From Gemmatimonadota bacterium (GTDB lineage: Bacteria > Latescibacterota > UBA2968 > UBA8231), in NCBI GenBank assembly GCA_028875335.1, contig JAPPEF010000085.1, forward strand, positions 1 to 27,419: a DNA stretch of 27,419 bases. The letters run 5' to 3'. The position numbers were made by a program, and so were the translations under genes. Every line of letters starts with the position of its first letter. Position 1 is the first letter of the stretch. The notes under the pieces are model-generated. The model worked only from the letters and a program-made list of their open reading frames with translations. It had not been told where the DNA came from and ran no database searches. Below are positions 1-7,889 of this stretch, piece after piece.

Positions 1-194
1 ATGGCGTCTTCGAGCGGCGCGTCGGCCTTAACCCAGCCAGCGTCGCGAGCAATGGCCAAAAAGCGCAGCCTGAGCGCTTCGAGTTCGTCGGCAGGCAGTA
101 GGCCGCTGACAAAGAGATGGCCGTCGCGCTGCATGCGGTCGCGGAGCGCGGGTGGGTCGTCAATGATAGGGGTCGAGTCGATAAAGGTCGGCAT
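1..194 (-). CDS. PhyH-like Fe(II)/2-oxoglutarate dioxygenase, N-terminal fragment
   Basis: Reading the minus strand from the ATG at 194 gives an open frame of about 64 codons that runs off the left edge. It begins MPTFIDSTPIIDD and continues with RDGHLFVSGLLPADELEALR. A 'DGHLFVxGLLP..E...LR' opening is typical of the N-terminal helix region of phytanoyl-CoA dioxygenase (PhyH) family proteins, which use Fe(II) and 2-oxoglutarate to hydroxylate small molecules. The iron ligands (HxD...H) would lie outside the window, so activity cannot be judged. An AGGAG ribosome-binding site lies 8 nt upstream of the ATG. The gene is co-directional with the antiporter gene and lies 85 nt downstream of it, so it is probably the fifth gene of the same transcript. 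The plus-strand frame over the same bases has no recognisable protein. The substrate is unknown. Confidence 0.72.
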   Translation of the reverse strand, partial: MPTFIDSTPIIDDPPALRDRMQRDGHLFVSGLLPADELEALRLRFLAIARDAGWVKADAPLEDA

Positions 195-279
195 AACGAA
201 GACTCCTAAAATAGAGAAGAATGCTAACTCGATAGGTGGTTCTTAATACTCGACGAGAGTTCAAGTTTAGCTAGGAAAC

Positions 280-1998
280 CTAGGCGGTAAAGAACGCCAC
301 GGCCGTCCAGCACAAAGCCGCCGCGCCCGCCGCAAGCGTCGCCTGCGGAATCTGCGTCTTGACGTGGTCCATCAGGTCGCACCCCGTACACATAGAACTG
401 AGCACGGTGGTATCCGAAATCGGCGAGCACTGGTCGCCGTACACGCTGCCGTCCATGACCGCGGCAAAACACAAGGTCATAAAAAGCTCTGGATGCGCTA
501 GGCCGTTAGCACCAGCCACTGCCCAAGCAAGCGGCATGGCCAGTGGGAAAGCCACTGCATACGTGCCCCAACTCGTGCCAGTGGAAAAAGCAATGACCAT
601 CGTGAGAATCTGCAGCAAGACCGGCAGGAGGAAGTACGGAATGGCCTCGCCGAGTTGTTCGACCAAAAAGATGCTGCCGCCCGTCTCCTTGCTAATGCCG
701 CCAATGGTAATCGCCAGCAGCAAAATAACCGAGCCGAGCACCACGCCCTTAATGCCATCGTGAAAGCCAGCGATGAGGTCTCTGAGCGCCATGCCCTTGG
801 CCAAGGCCATACCCGCGGCCAACAGGAGCGCAATGCCAAAAGCCCACTGCACATTGGGCGATCCACTGGTGATAAAGGTGCCGACGGCAATGGCGATGAG
901 CGTGCCCAGCGGCAAGAAGAATTCGAGGACGTGCGGAGTATAGCCTTCGGGGACATTGCTCCCTTGCAGCTCCTTGGCGCTCAGGGGATCGGCACCAGGG
1001 GCGTCGAGCTGACCGGTTGCACGCGAGCGCTCCATCGCTGCCCTCAGTTGCTTACCCAAAAAGAGTGGTTTTTCAATGCTGAGCAGGAACGTGCCCAAGA
1101 CGGCAAAAATGGCGTAAAAACAAAAGGGCACGCTTTGAAAAAAGAAGGCAATGCGATCGGCTTCAGTAGCCAAGAAACTGACGCCAGAAACGAAGATGAA
1201 CGCCTGCACGTAGCCAGGCCAAGCATTGAACGCGAGCTGAGACGCAATCGGTGAGGCCGTTGAATCCACCACGTATGCCAGCTCCTCGTGGCTGATTTTC
1301 TCGTTATCGGCAATCGGTTTGACCGTAGTGCCGACCAGCACCGTGCTGACGGTGCCGCCTTGGAAGAAGATGACCCCGAGCATCCAAGCGACCAGCTTGG
1401 CGCTTCTGGGGCCGCGCACAAAGCGCACGGTCATAAATTCAGCAAAGGCCTGAGCCGCCCCCGTGCGGGACCATATCCCCATCAGCCCGCCCAGCAACCA
1501 CAAGTAGAGCAGCAGGATTCCGGCCGCGCTTTCGGTCGCCAATGAGGGAATTAGTACTTCGCCGGTGAAGTCGTAGCGGCCCATCAGCAGAGCGCCGGCG
1601 ATGATGCCGCCCAACAGCGAGGTGACGGGTTCTTTGGTCAGCCAACACAACAGCACGGCCACCACCGCCGGCAGCAGCGACCAATAGCTCCAGTGGCGCT
1701 TGGCCACCAGTTTGTAGTAGCGGCCGGTCTCCGCCACGGAGACAAATTCTTCCGTGATCGGCGGTGCCGTCCTCGACCCCTCAATTTTAGCCGGGTCGAG
1801 TTGGGCTTGCGCCATGGGCACGGCCTCGAAATGGGCGGGCTTTTCGCGATAGACATAGTACAGCTTGCCGTCGTCGTCCGTTTTCACGTCCAACTCGATT
1901 CGCTCGACTGTCCACGTCGGCGCTACGTTGATACCTATGATCCACGACGAGAGCAGGGCGATGGCAAAGATGGCGAAGTTGCGAATGCCTCTAGGCAT
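280..1998 (-). CDS. nhaC: NhaC-type Na+/H+ antiporter
   Basis: A 572-residue polytopic inner-membrane protein with about a dozen hydrophobic segments. The C-terminal half carries the NhaC-family signature [19 protein letters not shown] near residue 525, plus [18 protein letters not shown] shortly before it, which are typical of the NhaC/Na_H_antiporter (COG1757) family. These proteins exchange Na+ for H+ and maintain pH and sodium homeostasis. Between the first membrane segment (residues 8-25) and the second (about 107-122) lies an 80-residue polar segment. This is presumably extracytoplasmic and is unusual compared with classical NhaC. The start is supported by AAAGGA 5 nt upstream of the ATG. 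The gene follows the secreted C39-like protein by 33 nt on the same strand, which suggests co-transcription. The family assignment is firm; the exact ion preference is not visible. Confidence 0.9.
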   Translation of the reverse strand: MPRGIRNFAIFAIALLSSWIIGINVAPTWTVERIELDVKTDDDGKLYYVYREKPAHFEAVPMAQAQLDPAKIEGSRTAPPITEEFVSVAETGRYYKLVAKRHWSYWSLLPAVVAVLLCWLTKEPVTSLLGGIIAGALLMGRYDFTGEVLIPSLATESAAGILLLYLWLLGGLMGIWSRTGAAQAFAEFMTVRFVRGPRSAKLVAWMLGVIFFQGGTVSTVLVGTTVKPIADNEKISHEELAYVVDSTASPIASQLAFNAWPGYVQAFIFVSGVSFLATEADRIAFFFQSVPFCFYAIFAVLGTFLLSIEKPLFLGKQLRAAMERSRATGQLDAPGADPLSAKELQGSNVPEGYTPHVLEFFLPLGTLIAIAVGTFITSGSPNVQWAFGIALLLAAGMALAKGMALRDLIAGFHDGIKGVVLGSVILLLAITIGGISKETGGSIFLVEQLGEAIPYFLLPVLLQILTMVIAFSTGTSWGTYAVAFPLAMPLAWAVAGANGLAHPELFMTLCFAAVMDGSVYGDQCSPISDTTVLSSMCTGCDLMDHVKTQIPQATLAAGAAALCWTAVAFFTA

Positions 1999-2031
1999 GA
2001 GAATCCTTTCGGTTTGATGGTGAATAGTAGC

Positions 2032-4467
2032 TTACTTGAGCAAAAGTAGTTTGCGCGTTTGCACGCCCCAAGGGGTTTGCAACCGATAGAAATATAGGCC
2101 CGCGGCCAGTGCGCGCCCACCGTCGTTTACTCCATCCCAGCGCAGGGTGTATGAACCGGCCGGATAGGTTCCCTCGGCCAAGACGGCGACCTGCTGGCCG
2201 AGTGCGTTGAAAACTGCGAGCTGGATCGTCCCTGATCGCGGCAGGGCAAAGCCAATCGCGGTGGTACTGTTAAATGGATTGGGATAGTTCTGCGCTAGAG
2301 AGAACGCCTCCGGCACCACTCCATGCTGCTGTTGCAGCACCGCCGTGGGTGCAGAGGTCCCAGCGGCGACTAAGCGCACATCGCCTAAGTAGAACGTGCC
2401 GCGCAAGTTGCCGAATAGGCGAATGGATTCAATCGGCCCGTCGAGCCGAAAGAAGCGCTCCAGCGGAATCTCTATCACCTGCCATTCTTGCCGCGCCAGA
2501 TCCAAGCCATCTCCTTCGAACAGCGCGACCAGCGACGGCGTATCCCCATTGACCATGACATTGAAGACGGGCTGGGTGTCGCCGGCGGCATCGCCGGGGT
2601 GGAAGGCCAGCCGCAGAGCGCGGTACCCCACCGGCTCCACTGGCACGAGCGTCTTGTACTCGAGGGTAAACGCCTCGGCGACAAGTGCCTGCGCCCAAGT
2701 GTCGGCAAGGACCTGCTCATTTACCTCGACGTTGGAGGTAAATCCTTGGGTCCAGTTCTCGCCGTACTGGTCGGCAAAAATGACCTGATCCGCGACGGGC
2801 AGCACCACCAATTCCCGCACTAGCGTCGTCTCCAGTGGCCCATCTGGTGTCTCCTGGCGCAGGTGAATCCGCACAGATCTTAGTCCATTAGGCACATCGG
2901 CAGACAGCGTCCCCGTTAGTTGATACAGTCCCGCGTCAACTCGCTCTAGCGCCACCTCAGTGTCGCCCCCCAATTCACTTAGATCGGCTAAGACCTCGAG
3001 CACAGGACCATCGGGCACGGGGCTAGTGACGCGCAGACTCTCGCTCAGGACCAAGTCGGCCCCAGCTAGCGCGGAGTCTGGCAACGCACTCTGCCAATCG
3101 GCCTCTAGGCGCGGAGGCGGGAACAGGGCGCTGACCAGCTCTATATCGTCGAGAAAGAACGTGCCGCGCAGATTGCCGAAGAAGCGAATGGACTCGATCG
3201 GCTCTTCCAGCGGCGCAAAAGCCCACAGCGGCACTTCCACTGTTTGCCAATCGGCCCGCTCCATGTCGATCCCACGAAAAAAACCATCGATTAGCGGTTC
3301 AACCTTGCGCGGATTCTCGTTGAGCTGCACGGAGAACGCCCCCCTCGAACCGACCGTCGCGTCACCGGGGTGGAAGGAAAAGCGCAGGGCGCGATAGCCG
3401 ACGGGTTCTAAGGGTACAGAAGGAAGCAATTCCAACGTGAAGCCCCGCGTCTCCACAGTTAGCGGTGCTCCCGCTGACACCGCAAGCTCCGCACCAGTAG
3501 TAAAGCCTACGTGCCAACCAGCACCCAACCCTTCGTCGAAAACAACTTGGTTCTCGGCTGGCATCAGCACCACGGTCCGCTTGACCTCGACAGCGGCCTC
3601 GCCTTGGCGGATGTGAAAGACGACGGTCTTGCGTCCCGTGCTCCCACTGGCGGCTAGGGTCTCCGCGAAAGGATAAAACCCCGGCGAGGACTCGGTCAGC
3701 ACTTGGTCTGACGGACCGTCCAACGCGCTCAGGTCCGCAAATACGCTCAGAGGCTCGCCATCGGCTGACACATCGCGAACGCGGATGCCACCGGCAAACT
3801 CCACTGCCGCACCCACGGCGACCGAATCGGAGAAGCTCCCCTCCCACTCGACGGCCAACGGCCCCGGAGCAAAATAAATCTGATGCATGCGGATGAAGCC
3901 CCGAGAAATAATGGCGTTTTCTACTGCGTCGCGGCCATAGCGCGTGTAGCGGCCTATGTGCGGATCGTCAGTATTGGTAAATCCCCCGTTGAGCCGTTCA
4001 GTCCACTGGCTCGCCGGATCCATTGCGTAGTAAAAGCGCTCGTCATACCCAACCAACACCATTAGGTGGCCGACCGTGGAAAAGCCGCCGTGGACGATTA
4101 CTGGCCGACCAGCGTCCAACAGCGCGTGCAATTCCCGCAAGAGCCCTGTTTCAGTCGCTTGGTCGCGGACGCTCAAACCGCGCAGCGCAGCTTCCTCGTT
4201 AAAAACCTTTTCGAGACCTCCGGTAGTCTGGGCGACATGCGTACCCCATTTGGCGGAGATCATATCGGGAGTAATGTCGTCGGCCCCGTAGTATTTGAGC
4301 ACAATCGCGACGCTGGTATTTTGGCAGGAGCCGGAAGGATTGATGCGATTGCTGTGTTGATGAAAATAGGGCACATCCGGGATGTAGCCGGCCTCCGTCA
4401 GCCCCGCACTGCACCAGCCAGCAACACACGCCGCTAGCAGAATCCTATAGCGCCTGTTCAATATCAT
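2032..4467 (-). CDS. Secreted C39-like cysteine peptidase protein with duplicated beta modules and FlgD/T9SS-like sorting domain
   Basis: An 811-residue exported protein. Residues 1-26 form a signal peptide. Residues 28-200 resemble the peptidase C39-like domain (Peptidase_C39_2), with candidate catalytic Cys48 (SGSCQNTS), His134 (VGHLMVLVGYD) and Asp150 (AMDPASQ). From about 205 to 715 a module of about 240 residues occurs twice. Each copy has an Ig-like part, then a sandwich with the shared motifs VGYRALR-(F/L)-FHPGDA and ESIR-FGNLRGTF-L. Residues about 725-811 are a C-terminal sorting domain (YPNPFNSTTAI, then GLYFYRLQ, ending KLLLLK) like those of type IX secretion cargo and Latescibacteria/KSB1 surface proteins. 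The start is ambiguous. AGAGG touches the ATG at 4467, whereas the TTG two codons later (4459-4461) has a 6-nt spacer and may be the true start. The gene begins 18 nt after the TIM-barrel gene. Whether the C39-like domain cleaves peptides is inference. Confidence 0.8.
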   Translation of the reverse strand: MILNRRYRILLAACVAGWCSAGLTEAGYIPDVPYFHQHSNRINPSGSCQNTSVAIVLKYYGADDITPDMISAKWGTHVAQTTGGLEKVFNEEAALRGLSVRDQATETGLLRELHALLDAGRPVIVHGGFSTVGHLMVLVGYDERFYYAMDPASQWTERLNGGFTNTDDPHIGRYTRYGRDAVENAIISRGFIRMHQIYFAPGPLAVEWEGSFSDSVAVGAAVEFAGGIRVRDVSADGEPLSVFADLSALDGPSDQVLTESSPGFYPFAETLAASGSTGRKTVVFHIRQGEAAVEVKRTVVLMPAENQVVFDEGLGAGWHVGFTTGAELAVSAGAPLTVETRGFTLELLPSVPLEPVGYRALRFSFHPGDATVGSRGAFSVQLNENPRKVEPLIDGFFRGIDMERADWQTVEVPLWAFAPLEEPIESIRFFGNLRGTFFLDDIELVSALFPPPRLEADWQSALPDSALAGADLVLSESLRVTSPVPDGPVLEVLADLSELGGDTEVALERVDAGLYQLTGTLSADVPNGLRSVRIHLRQETPDGPLETTLVRELVVLPVADQVIFADQYGENWTQGFTSNVEVNEQVLADTWAQALVAEAFTLEYKTLVPVEPVGYRALRLAFHPGDAAGDTQPVFNVMVNGDTPSLVALFEGDGLDLARQEWQVIEIPLERFFRLDGPIESIRLFGNLRGTFYLGDVRLVAAGTSAPTAVLQQQHGVVPEAFSLAQNYPNPFNSTTAIGFALPRSGTIQLAVFNALGQQVAVLAEGTYPAGSYTLRWDGVNDGGRALAAGLYFYRLQTPWGVQTRKLLLLK

Positions 4468-4485
4468 CCTCTGTCGTCCATCAAC

Positions 4486-6069
4486 TCATATTCCCGAAGG
4501 TTCGCTCGGCCCCAGATCTATGTCTTGGCCGCGGTGATAATTGCGCCCCATCAGGTATTTGATATCCAACTCCACGTCGCGCACAAAAATCTCCGGCAGC
4601 GCTTGGGCGTCCCGCCGCACCAATTCGACCGCGAGTGTGTTGTTTCCCTTTTTCGGCCAGTGTTTGGCGTCTAGCTTAAACGCGTACCAATACCCCGACC
4701 CCGTGCGATAGCGCGGAGCCGACATCCGGTACATTTCGTTGATTTTGCGCAACAGACTGGAGGGCAATTCCCGGCCATTGAGATAGAACTTCAGTCGGTC
4801 GCGCTCGGTGTGACCCATCACCCGCACCCGCAGCAATACTTCGTGTACCCGACCGACCTTGGCCCAGCGTCGCAGATCATCGCTGACCGACAGGATGATG
4901 GCAGCCTTGTGGCCCTTTTGCAAATAGGCCGGTAACTGCATGGTCGTCCCCGGCTCGGTGGTGGGATTGGGGTAGCGCCCGGTCACGGTCGGTACATAAT
5001 AAATTTTGTCGCGCACGGCCATGACCTCTGGATAGGGCACTTCCCGCAACTTCTCGTAAAAAGAAGCCTGGTACGGCCAGTTCCCAAACCAGTGCGCCAG
5101 GTACAGGCCATCGACGCCCTGCGCCCAGTAGTTGCAGGCGGCTCCGCGCACCATCTCAATGGTCGCCTCCCCCAAGCGATCCGAGTCCACGTGGCTTTGC
5201 AAGGCTGCATGCACCCGACAACCCGTGCCTTCGGCCGCTGCAACCAAGGGACGGAAATCAACGGTCGAGTCCAGCAATTCCGGGCCGGAAAACGCCTGGC
5301 CGATCAGCACATCGACCAACCCTTCGCGCAGCCACGCCTCGACGTCCATGCCGACGGCATAGCACCCCTCGATACTATAGGGGATGCGGATGGCCAATTC
5401 GCGTTGCTTGCCGCTCCGCTTGACAGCGCGATACACCTTGCGCACCCACTCGGTCATAATCTCGCGGCCAGCATCGACCTCGTCTGGGTGGAAGTAGTAG
5501 GGCTGGTAGTTCATCTGCAACTCAAAGCCATCGACCGGATATTTTTTTAGCGTCTCGGCAATCAGGGCAAAGCGCTCGTCGCGGACTTCTTTGTGCTTGA
5601 AGTCGAGACAGGTATAGCCAGGGTAGTCGTCAGGCACACCGTCCTGCGCGCCGATTTCGAGATGGGCATTGTCAAAGCGGAAGTCCGAGCAGCGCACGTC
5701 CTCTTCTCGCGACCCGCGGCCCTGCTGCACCAGCAGCGTTGGATAGACCTGCTTGCCGTACTGGTGGGCGCGGTCGCAAATCAGGCGCAGGGGATCGTGC
5801 CCCTTGCGGATTAGATCGCGGGCATTTTGGTGGGCGCGGCGAAAGATCAAATGCGGCCACCGCTTCATATTGTGACCCCACAGCTCCCCGACCTCGGTGT
5901 CGTGCAGCACCGTGCGGCCATCGCCGAGGCAAAACATGATGGCTTCGACCGGCGTGCCCAACAACTCGTCCACCCCCTGCTCGTACTCCTCCTTTTGGAT
6001 CGGCGGCTCGTACATGTAAATCAGCGGGTGCCGACCGTCGTGGTAAAACATGATTTTGGGTTTGGACAT
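4486..6069 (-). CDS. TIM-barrel glycosidase-like protein with C-terminal beta-sandwich
   Basis: A 527-residue protein with no signal peptide. The first 350 residues show strand-loop patterns of a (beta/alpha)8 barrel: VEAIMFCLGDG (41-51), KQVYPTLLV (106-114), VDGFELQMNYQPY (179-191), ELAIRIPY (224-231), VDVLIGQAF (252-260), RVHAALQ (285-291) and VDGLYLAHWFGN (319-330). Glu183, at the end of a barrel strand, is the best candidate acid/base residue. The region from about 380 to 510 looks like an all-beta domain (RVHEVLLRVRVMG, RLKFYLNGRELP, NNTLAVELV). This resembles hypothetical 'family 10-like glycosyl hydrolase' proteins common in Latescibacteria and Planctomycetes, but I cannot name a precise family or substrate. 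AAAGGAG lies 7 nt before the ATG. It follows the Gfo/Idh/MocA gene by 12 nt, and that pairing often signals sugar or polyol catabolism. Confidence 0.75.
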   Translation of the reverse strand: MSKPKIMFYHDGRHPLIYMYEPPIQKEEYEQGVDELLGTPVEAIMFCLGDGRTVLHDTEVGELWGHNMKRWPHLIFRRAHQNARDLIRKGHDPLRLICDRAHQYGKQVYPTLLVQQGRGSREEDVRCSDFRFDNAHLEIGAQDGVPDDYPGYTCLDFKHKEVRDERFALIAETLKKYPVDGFELQMNYQPYYFHPDEVDAGREIMTEWVRKVYRAVKRSGKQRELAIRIPYSIEGCYAVGMDVEAWLREGLVDVLIGQAFSGPELLDSTVDFRPLVAAAEGTGCRVHAALQSHVDSDRLGEATIEMVRGAACNYWAQGVDGLYLAHWFGNWPYQASFYEKLREVPYPEVMAVRDKIYYVPTVTGRYPNPTTEPGTTMQLPAYLQKGHKAAIILSVSDDLRRWAKVGRVHEVLLRVRVMGHTERDRLKFYLNGRELPSSLLRKINEMYRMSAPRYRTGSGYWYAFKLDAKHWPKKGNNTLAVELVRRDAQALPEIFVRDVELDIKYLMGRNYHRGQDIDLGPSEPSGI

Positions 6070-6081
6070 AGTCTCGCTCCT

Positions 6082-7185
6082 TTAGGTCCAGTTGCGCGAA
6101 TCGGGCACAGCCACCCAAGCCGACCCTTGGGCGACCGACTGTTGGCTGACGAGGCCGGGCAAGGTCATGTCCATCGCCAAGTCAATACCAATGGCCGGCT
6201 CCTTTTCCCCGCGGATGGCCGCGACAAAGTCCTGTACCTCCCAATAGTCACCACCACCGTGACCGGCGGCGAGGGCTTCTGCCGGAGGATGCCGCCAATG
6301 ATCGGGCAAAAATTCCTCTAGCGCGTCCAATGGCTCCCAGCGCGGCTGCTCACTGCGATTGCGCAACCAGATCTTGGCCGCAGCCTCAAAACCGTCGGCC
6401 GACTCGTACGCGCCATCGGTCCCCTGTAACGCATAGTGTACCATGTGGTGCGGCCGGTCGGAGAGCATATCGACCCGAATATGCGCCAGCCCGCCGCCCG
6501 ACAGCCGACACATCATGGTCACCGAGTCCTCCATTTCGTACAAATCGCCGCGCGGATCTCGGTAGTGATTCCCGGTGCCCACGGCACACACAGCCACCAC
6601 TCGTTGCTCGGCAAACCACGTCAGCACCGGCCCCAAGCTATGCGTGCCATAGGTGCAGCCATTGACGCCCGTTTGCCAACGCCGCCGCCAAGGCGTGATC
6701 TCGTTGAGCTGTTTCAGTTCGTGGATATAAGCCCCTTCGGCGTAGTACAGCTCGCCAAAAAAGCCGCGCTCGACCAACGCTTTTACCAGTGTGTTGGGCT
6801 TGGTGTACACGTAATTCTCGGCCATCATATAGACAGCTTTGCTCCGCCGCGCCGCCCGTGTCAAATCGCGGCACTCCTCGACCGACACTCCAGCCGTCAC
6901 CTCGCTGAGCACGTGGATGTCGCGCTCCAAGGCCGCGATGGACTGAGACACGTGCCACGGCATGGGCGAGCCCACGACGATCGCGTCCACCCCCCCAGAG
7001 TCGAGCATTGCGTCGGTATCTGTAAAGACCTGTTCAACACCCAATTCGGCCGCGTGGCACTCAACCTCTTCACGACGGATGTCGCACAACGCGGTAACTT
7101 CCGTAGCCGGATGGGTTAGCAGAGTGGGGATAAAGCCGCTTCCGCGACCGGCAGCACCAATCACACCAAAACGTATTTTGTCCAT
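6082..7185 (-). CDS. Gfo/Idh/MocA family oxidoreductase lacking the EKP lysine
   Basis: A 367-residue protein with an N-terminal NAD(P)-binding Rossmann fold (FGVIGAAGRGSGF, residues 6-18; acidic Asp35 in ALCDIR) and a C-terminal alpha/beta dimerisation and substrate domain. In classical members the motif after the fourth strand is EKP, with a catalytic lysine. Here the equivalent is SEVTAGVS (94-101), so Val96 replaces the lysine. The later histidine region is present as YGTHSLGPVL (His182). The substitution occurs in a recognisable subfamily, so it need not mean inactivity, but simple sugar-dehydrogenase chemistry cannot be assumed. The length is normal for the family. The Shine-Dalgarno sequence is weak. 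It is the first gene of the five-gene minus-strand run and is divergent from the DUF5069-like gene, with an 83-bp shared regulatory gap. Confidence 0.88.
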   Translation of the reverse strand: MDKIRFGVIGAAGRGSGFIPTLLTHPATEVTALCDIRREEVECHAAELGVEQVFTDTDAMLDSGGVDAIVVGSPMPWHVSQSIAALERDIHVLSEVTAGVSVEECRDLTRAARRSKAVYMMAENYVYTKPNTLVKALVERGFFGELYYAEGAYIHELKQLNEITPWRRRWQTGVNGCTYGTHSLGPVLTWFAEQRVVAVCAVGTGNHYRDPRGDLYEMEDSVTMMCRLSGGGLAHIRVDMLSDRPHHMVHYALQGTDGAYESADGFEAAAKIWLRNRSEQPRWEPLDALEEFLPDHWRHPPAEALAAGHGGGDYWEVQDFVAAIRGEKEPAIGIDLAMDMTLPGLVSQQSVAQGSAWVAVPDSRNWT

Positions 7186-7197
7186 GTTCTATACCGT

Positions 7198-7229
7198 TTG
7201 ACAATCGGCCCGAACAACCGTACTGTTGT
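7198..7229 (+). promoter_or_regulatory. Promoter with overlapping 16-bp near-palindromic operator candidate
   Basis: A perfect TTGACA -35 box lies at 7198-7203. After a 17-nt spacer comes TACTGT at 7221-7226, which keeps the key T, A and final T of a -10 box. Transcription would start near 7233, about 36 nt before the downstream ATG. The 16-mer ACAACCGTACTGTTGT at 7214-7229 is palindromic except for one mismatched pair, and it covers the -10 box. That is the classic position for a repressor-binding site. The site lies between divergent genes and could affect both. The promoter call is visual; the regulator is unknown. Confidence 0.55.
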
Positions 7230-7268
7230 AGGCCGTTTTTTCAACCCATTCCCTACAGGAGGAATCTC

Positions 7269-7703
7269 ATGGCCATTATACCTAACATCAGTTCGGATAT
7301 CGCCGGGCCGCTCGGCGCAATTCACCTGCCCCGCCTGTGGTCCAAGCTGCGCCTAAGCGCGGCTGGCGAACTGCCCGCAGACTACCCGGAATGCGGTGCA
7401 GGCTTCGATCAGATGGTCCTCGACGGCCTCAGCATTGATCGCGACGCGGCCGTGGCCTACGTCAAGGACAACAAGGCCAGCTACATCGAATTTGAAAACT
7501 GGGTCAAGGCCCAGCGCGGCGGCTCCATTCCGCAGAGCGAAATCGACGATTCCAACGCCGCCATCCGCGGCTACAATCACGATGACGAGACCCGCACCGA
7601 CATCCTCGGTGCCGCTGGCGTCAACGACGACGGCAGCATTCTCGATGCCGTCAACCTCAACAACCTCGACGACTGGACTGAACTGCACAACGCCCTGAGC
7701 TAA
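7269..7703 (+). CDS. DUF5069-like protein
   Basis: A 144-residue soluble, acidic protein. The segment GAIHLPRLWSKLRLSAAGEL, followed about 15 residues later by GFDQMVLDGLSIDRDAAVAYV, matches the pattern I associate with DUF5069 proteins (a 'LPRLxDKxRAxLAG' stretch, then 'DxxFLxFLGID'). The C-terminal half (WVKAQRGGSIP, then an Asp/Asn-rich stretch ending LHNALS) is less familiar. The function of DUF5069 is unknown to me. A strong AGGAGG site sits 6 nt upstream of the ATG. The gene appears monocistronic, with its own promoter/operator at 7198-7229 and a strong terminator at 7728-7768. That suggests independent regulation, possibly high expression. No membrane segment or signal peptide is visible. 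Confidence 0.75.
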   Translation: MAIIPNISSDIAGPLGAIHLPRLWSKLRLSAAGELPADYPECGAGFDQMVLDGLSIDRDAAVAYVKDNKASYIEFENWVKAQRGGSIPQSEIDDSNAAIRGYNHDDETRTDILGAAGVNDDGSILDAVNLNNLDDWTELHNALS

Positions 7704-7727
7704 CAGGACATCGTCCCACTCGTCTAT

Positions 7728-7768
7728 CGGCCCGCTTCCTCTCGTTGGAGGCGGGCCGCTTTGTTGTC
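7728..7768 (+). terminator. Rho-independent terminator
   Basis: A 12-bp stem pairs 7728-7739 with 7747-7758. Its core CGGCCCGC/GCGGGCCG is perfect and there is one G-U pair. The loop is 7 nt and a T-rich tract follows (CTTTGTTGTCTCT). It lies 25 nt after the stop codon of the DUF5069-like gene and ends that transcript. Confidence 0.85.
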
Positions 7769-7889
7769 TCTCGCTCGCCTATTCATACCGCCTTTTGCCG
7801 GGGCTGTCAACGCCCTTGCTAGCCTCCTACTAAATATGTACCTTGTGCCGCCCATTCTCCTCGGTGCCCTCAGCGAAATCAGGTCTGCA

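Noticed and set aside
1..246. Plus-strand 81-codon frame at the left edge
   Set aside because: Low-complexity Ser/Arg/Ala translation; the minus strand over the same bases gives a recognisable PhyH N-terminus with a Shine-Dalgarno sequence.
655..1254. Plus-strand 199-codon frame
   Set aside because: Antisense of the NhaC gene, highly charged and without recognisable features.
7761..7889. N-terminal extension of the M20 hydrolase from a TTG, including a hydrophobic stretch that mimics a signal peptide
   Set aside because: It starts within the terminator's T-tract, has no ribosome-binding site, and the family begins at MKLDVVQL. The ATG at 7890 has an AGG site.
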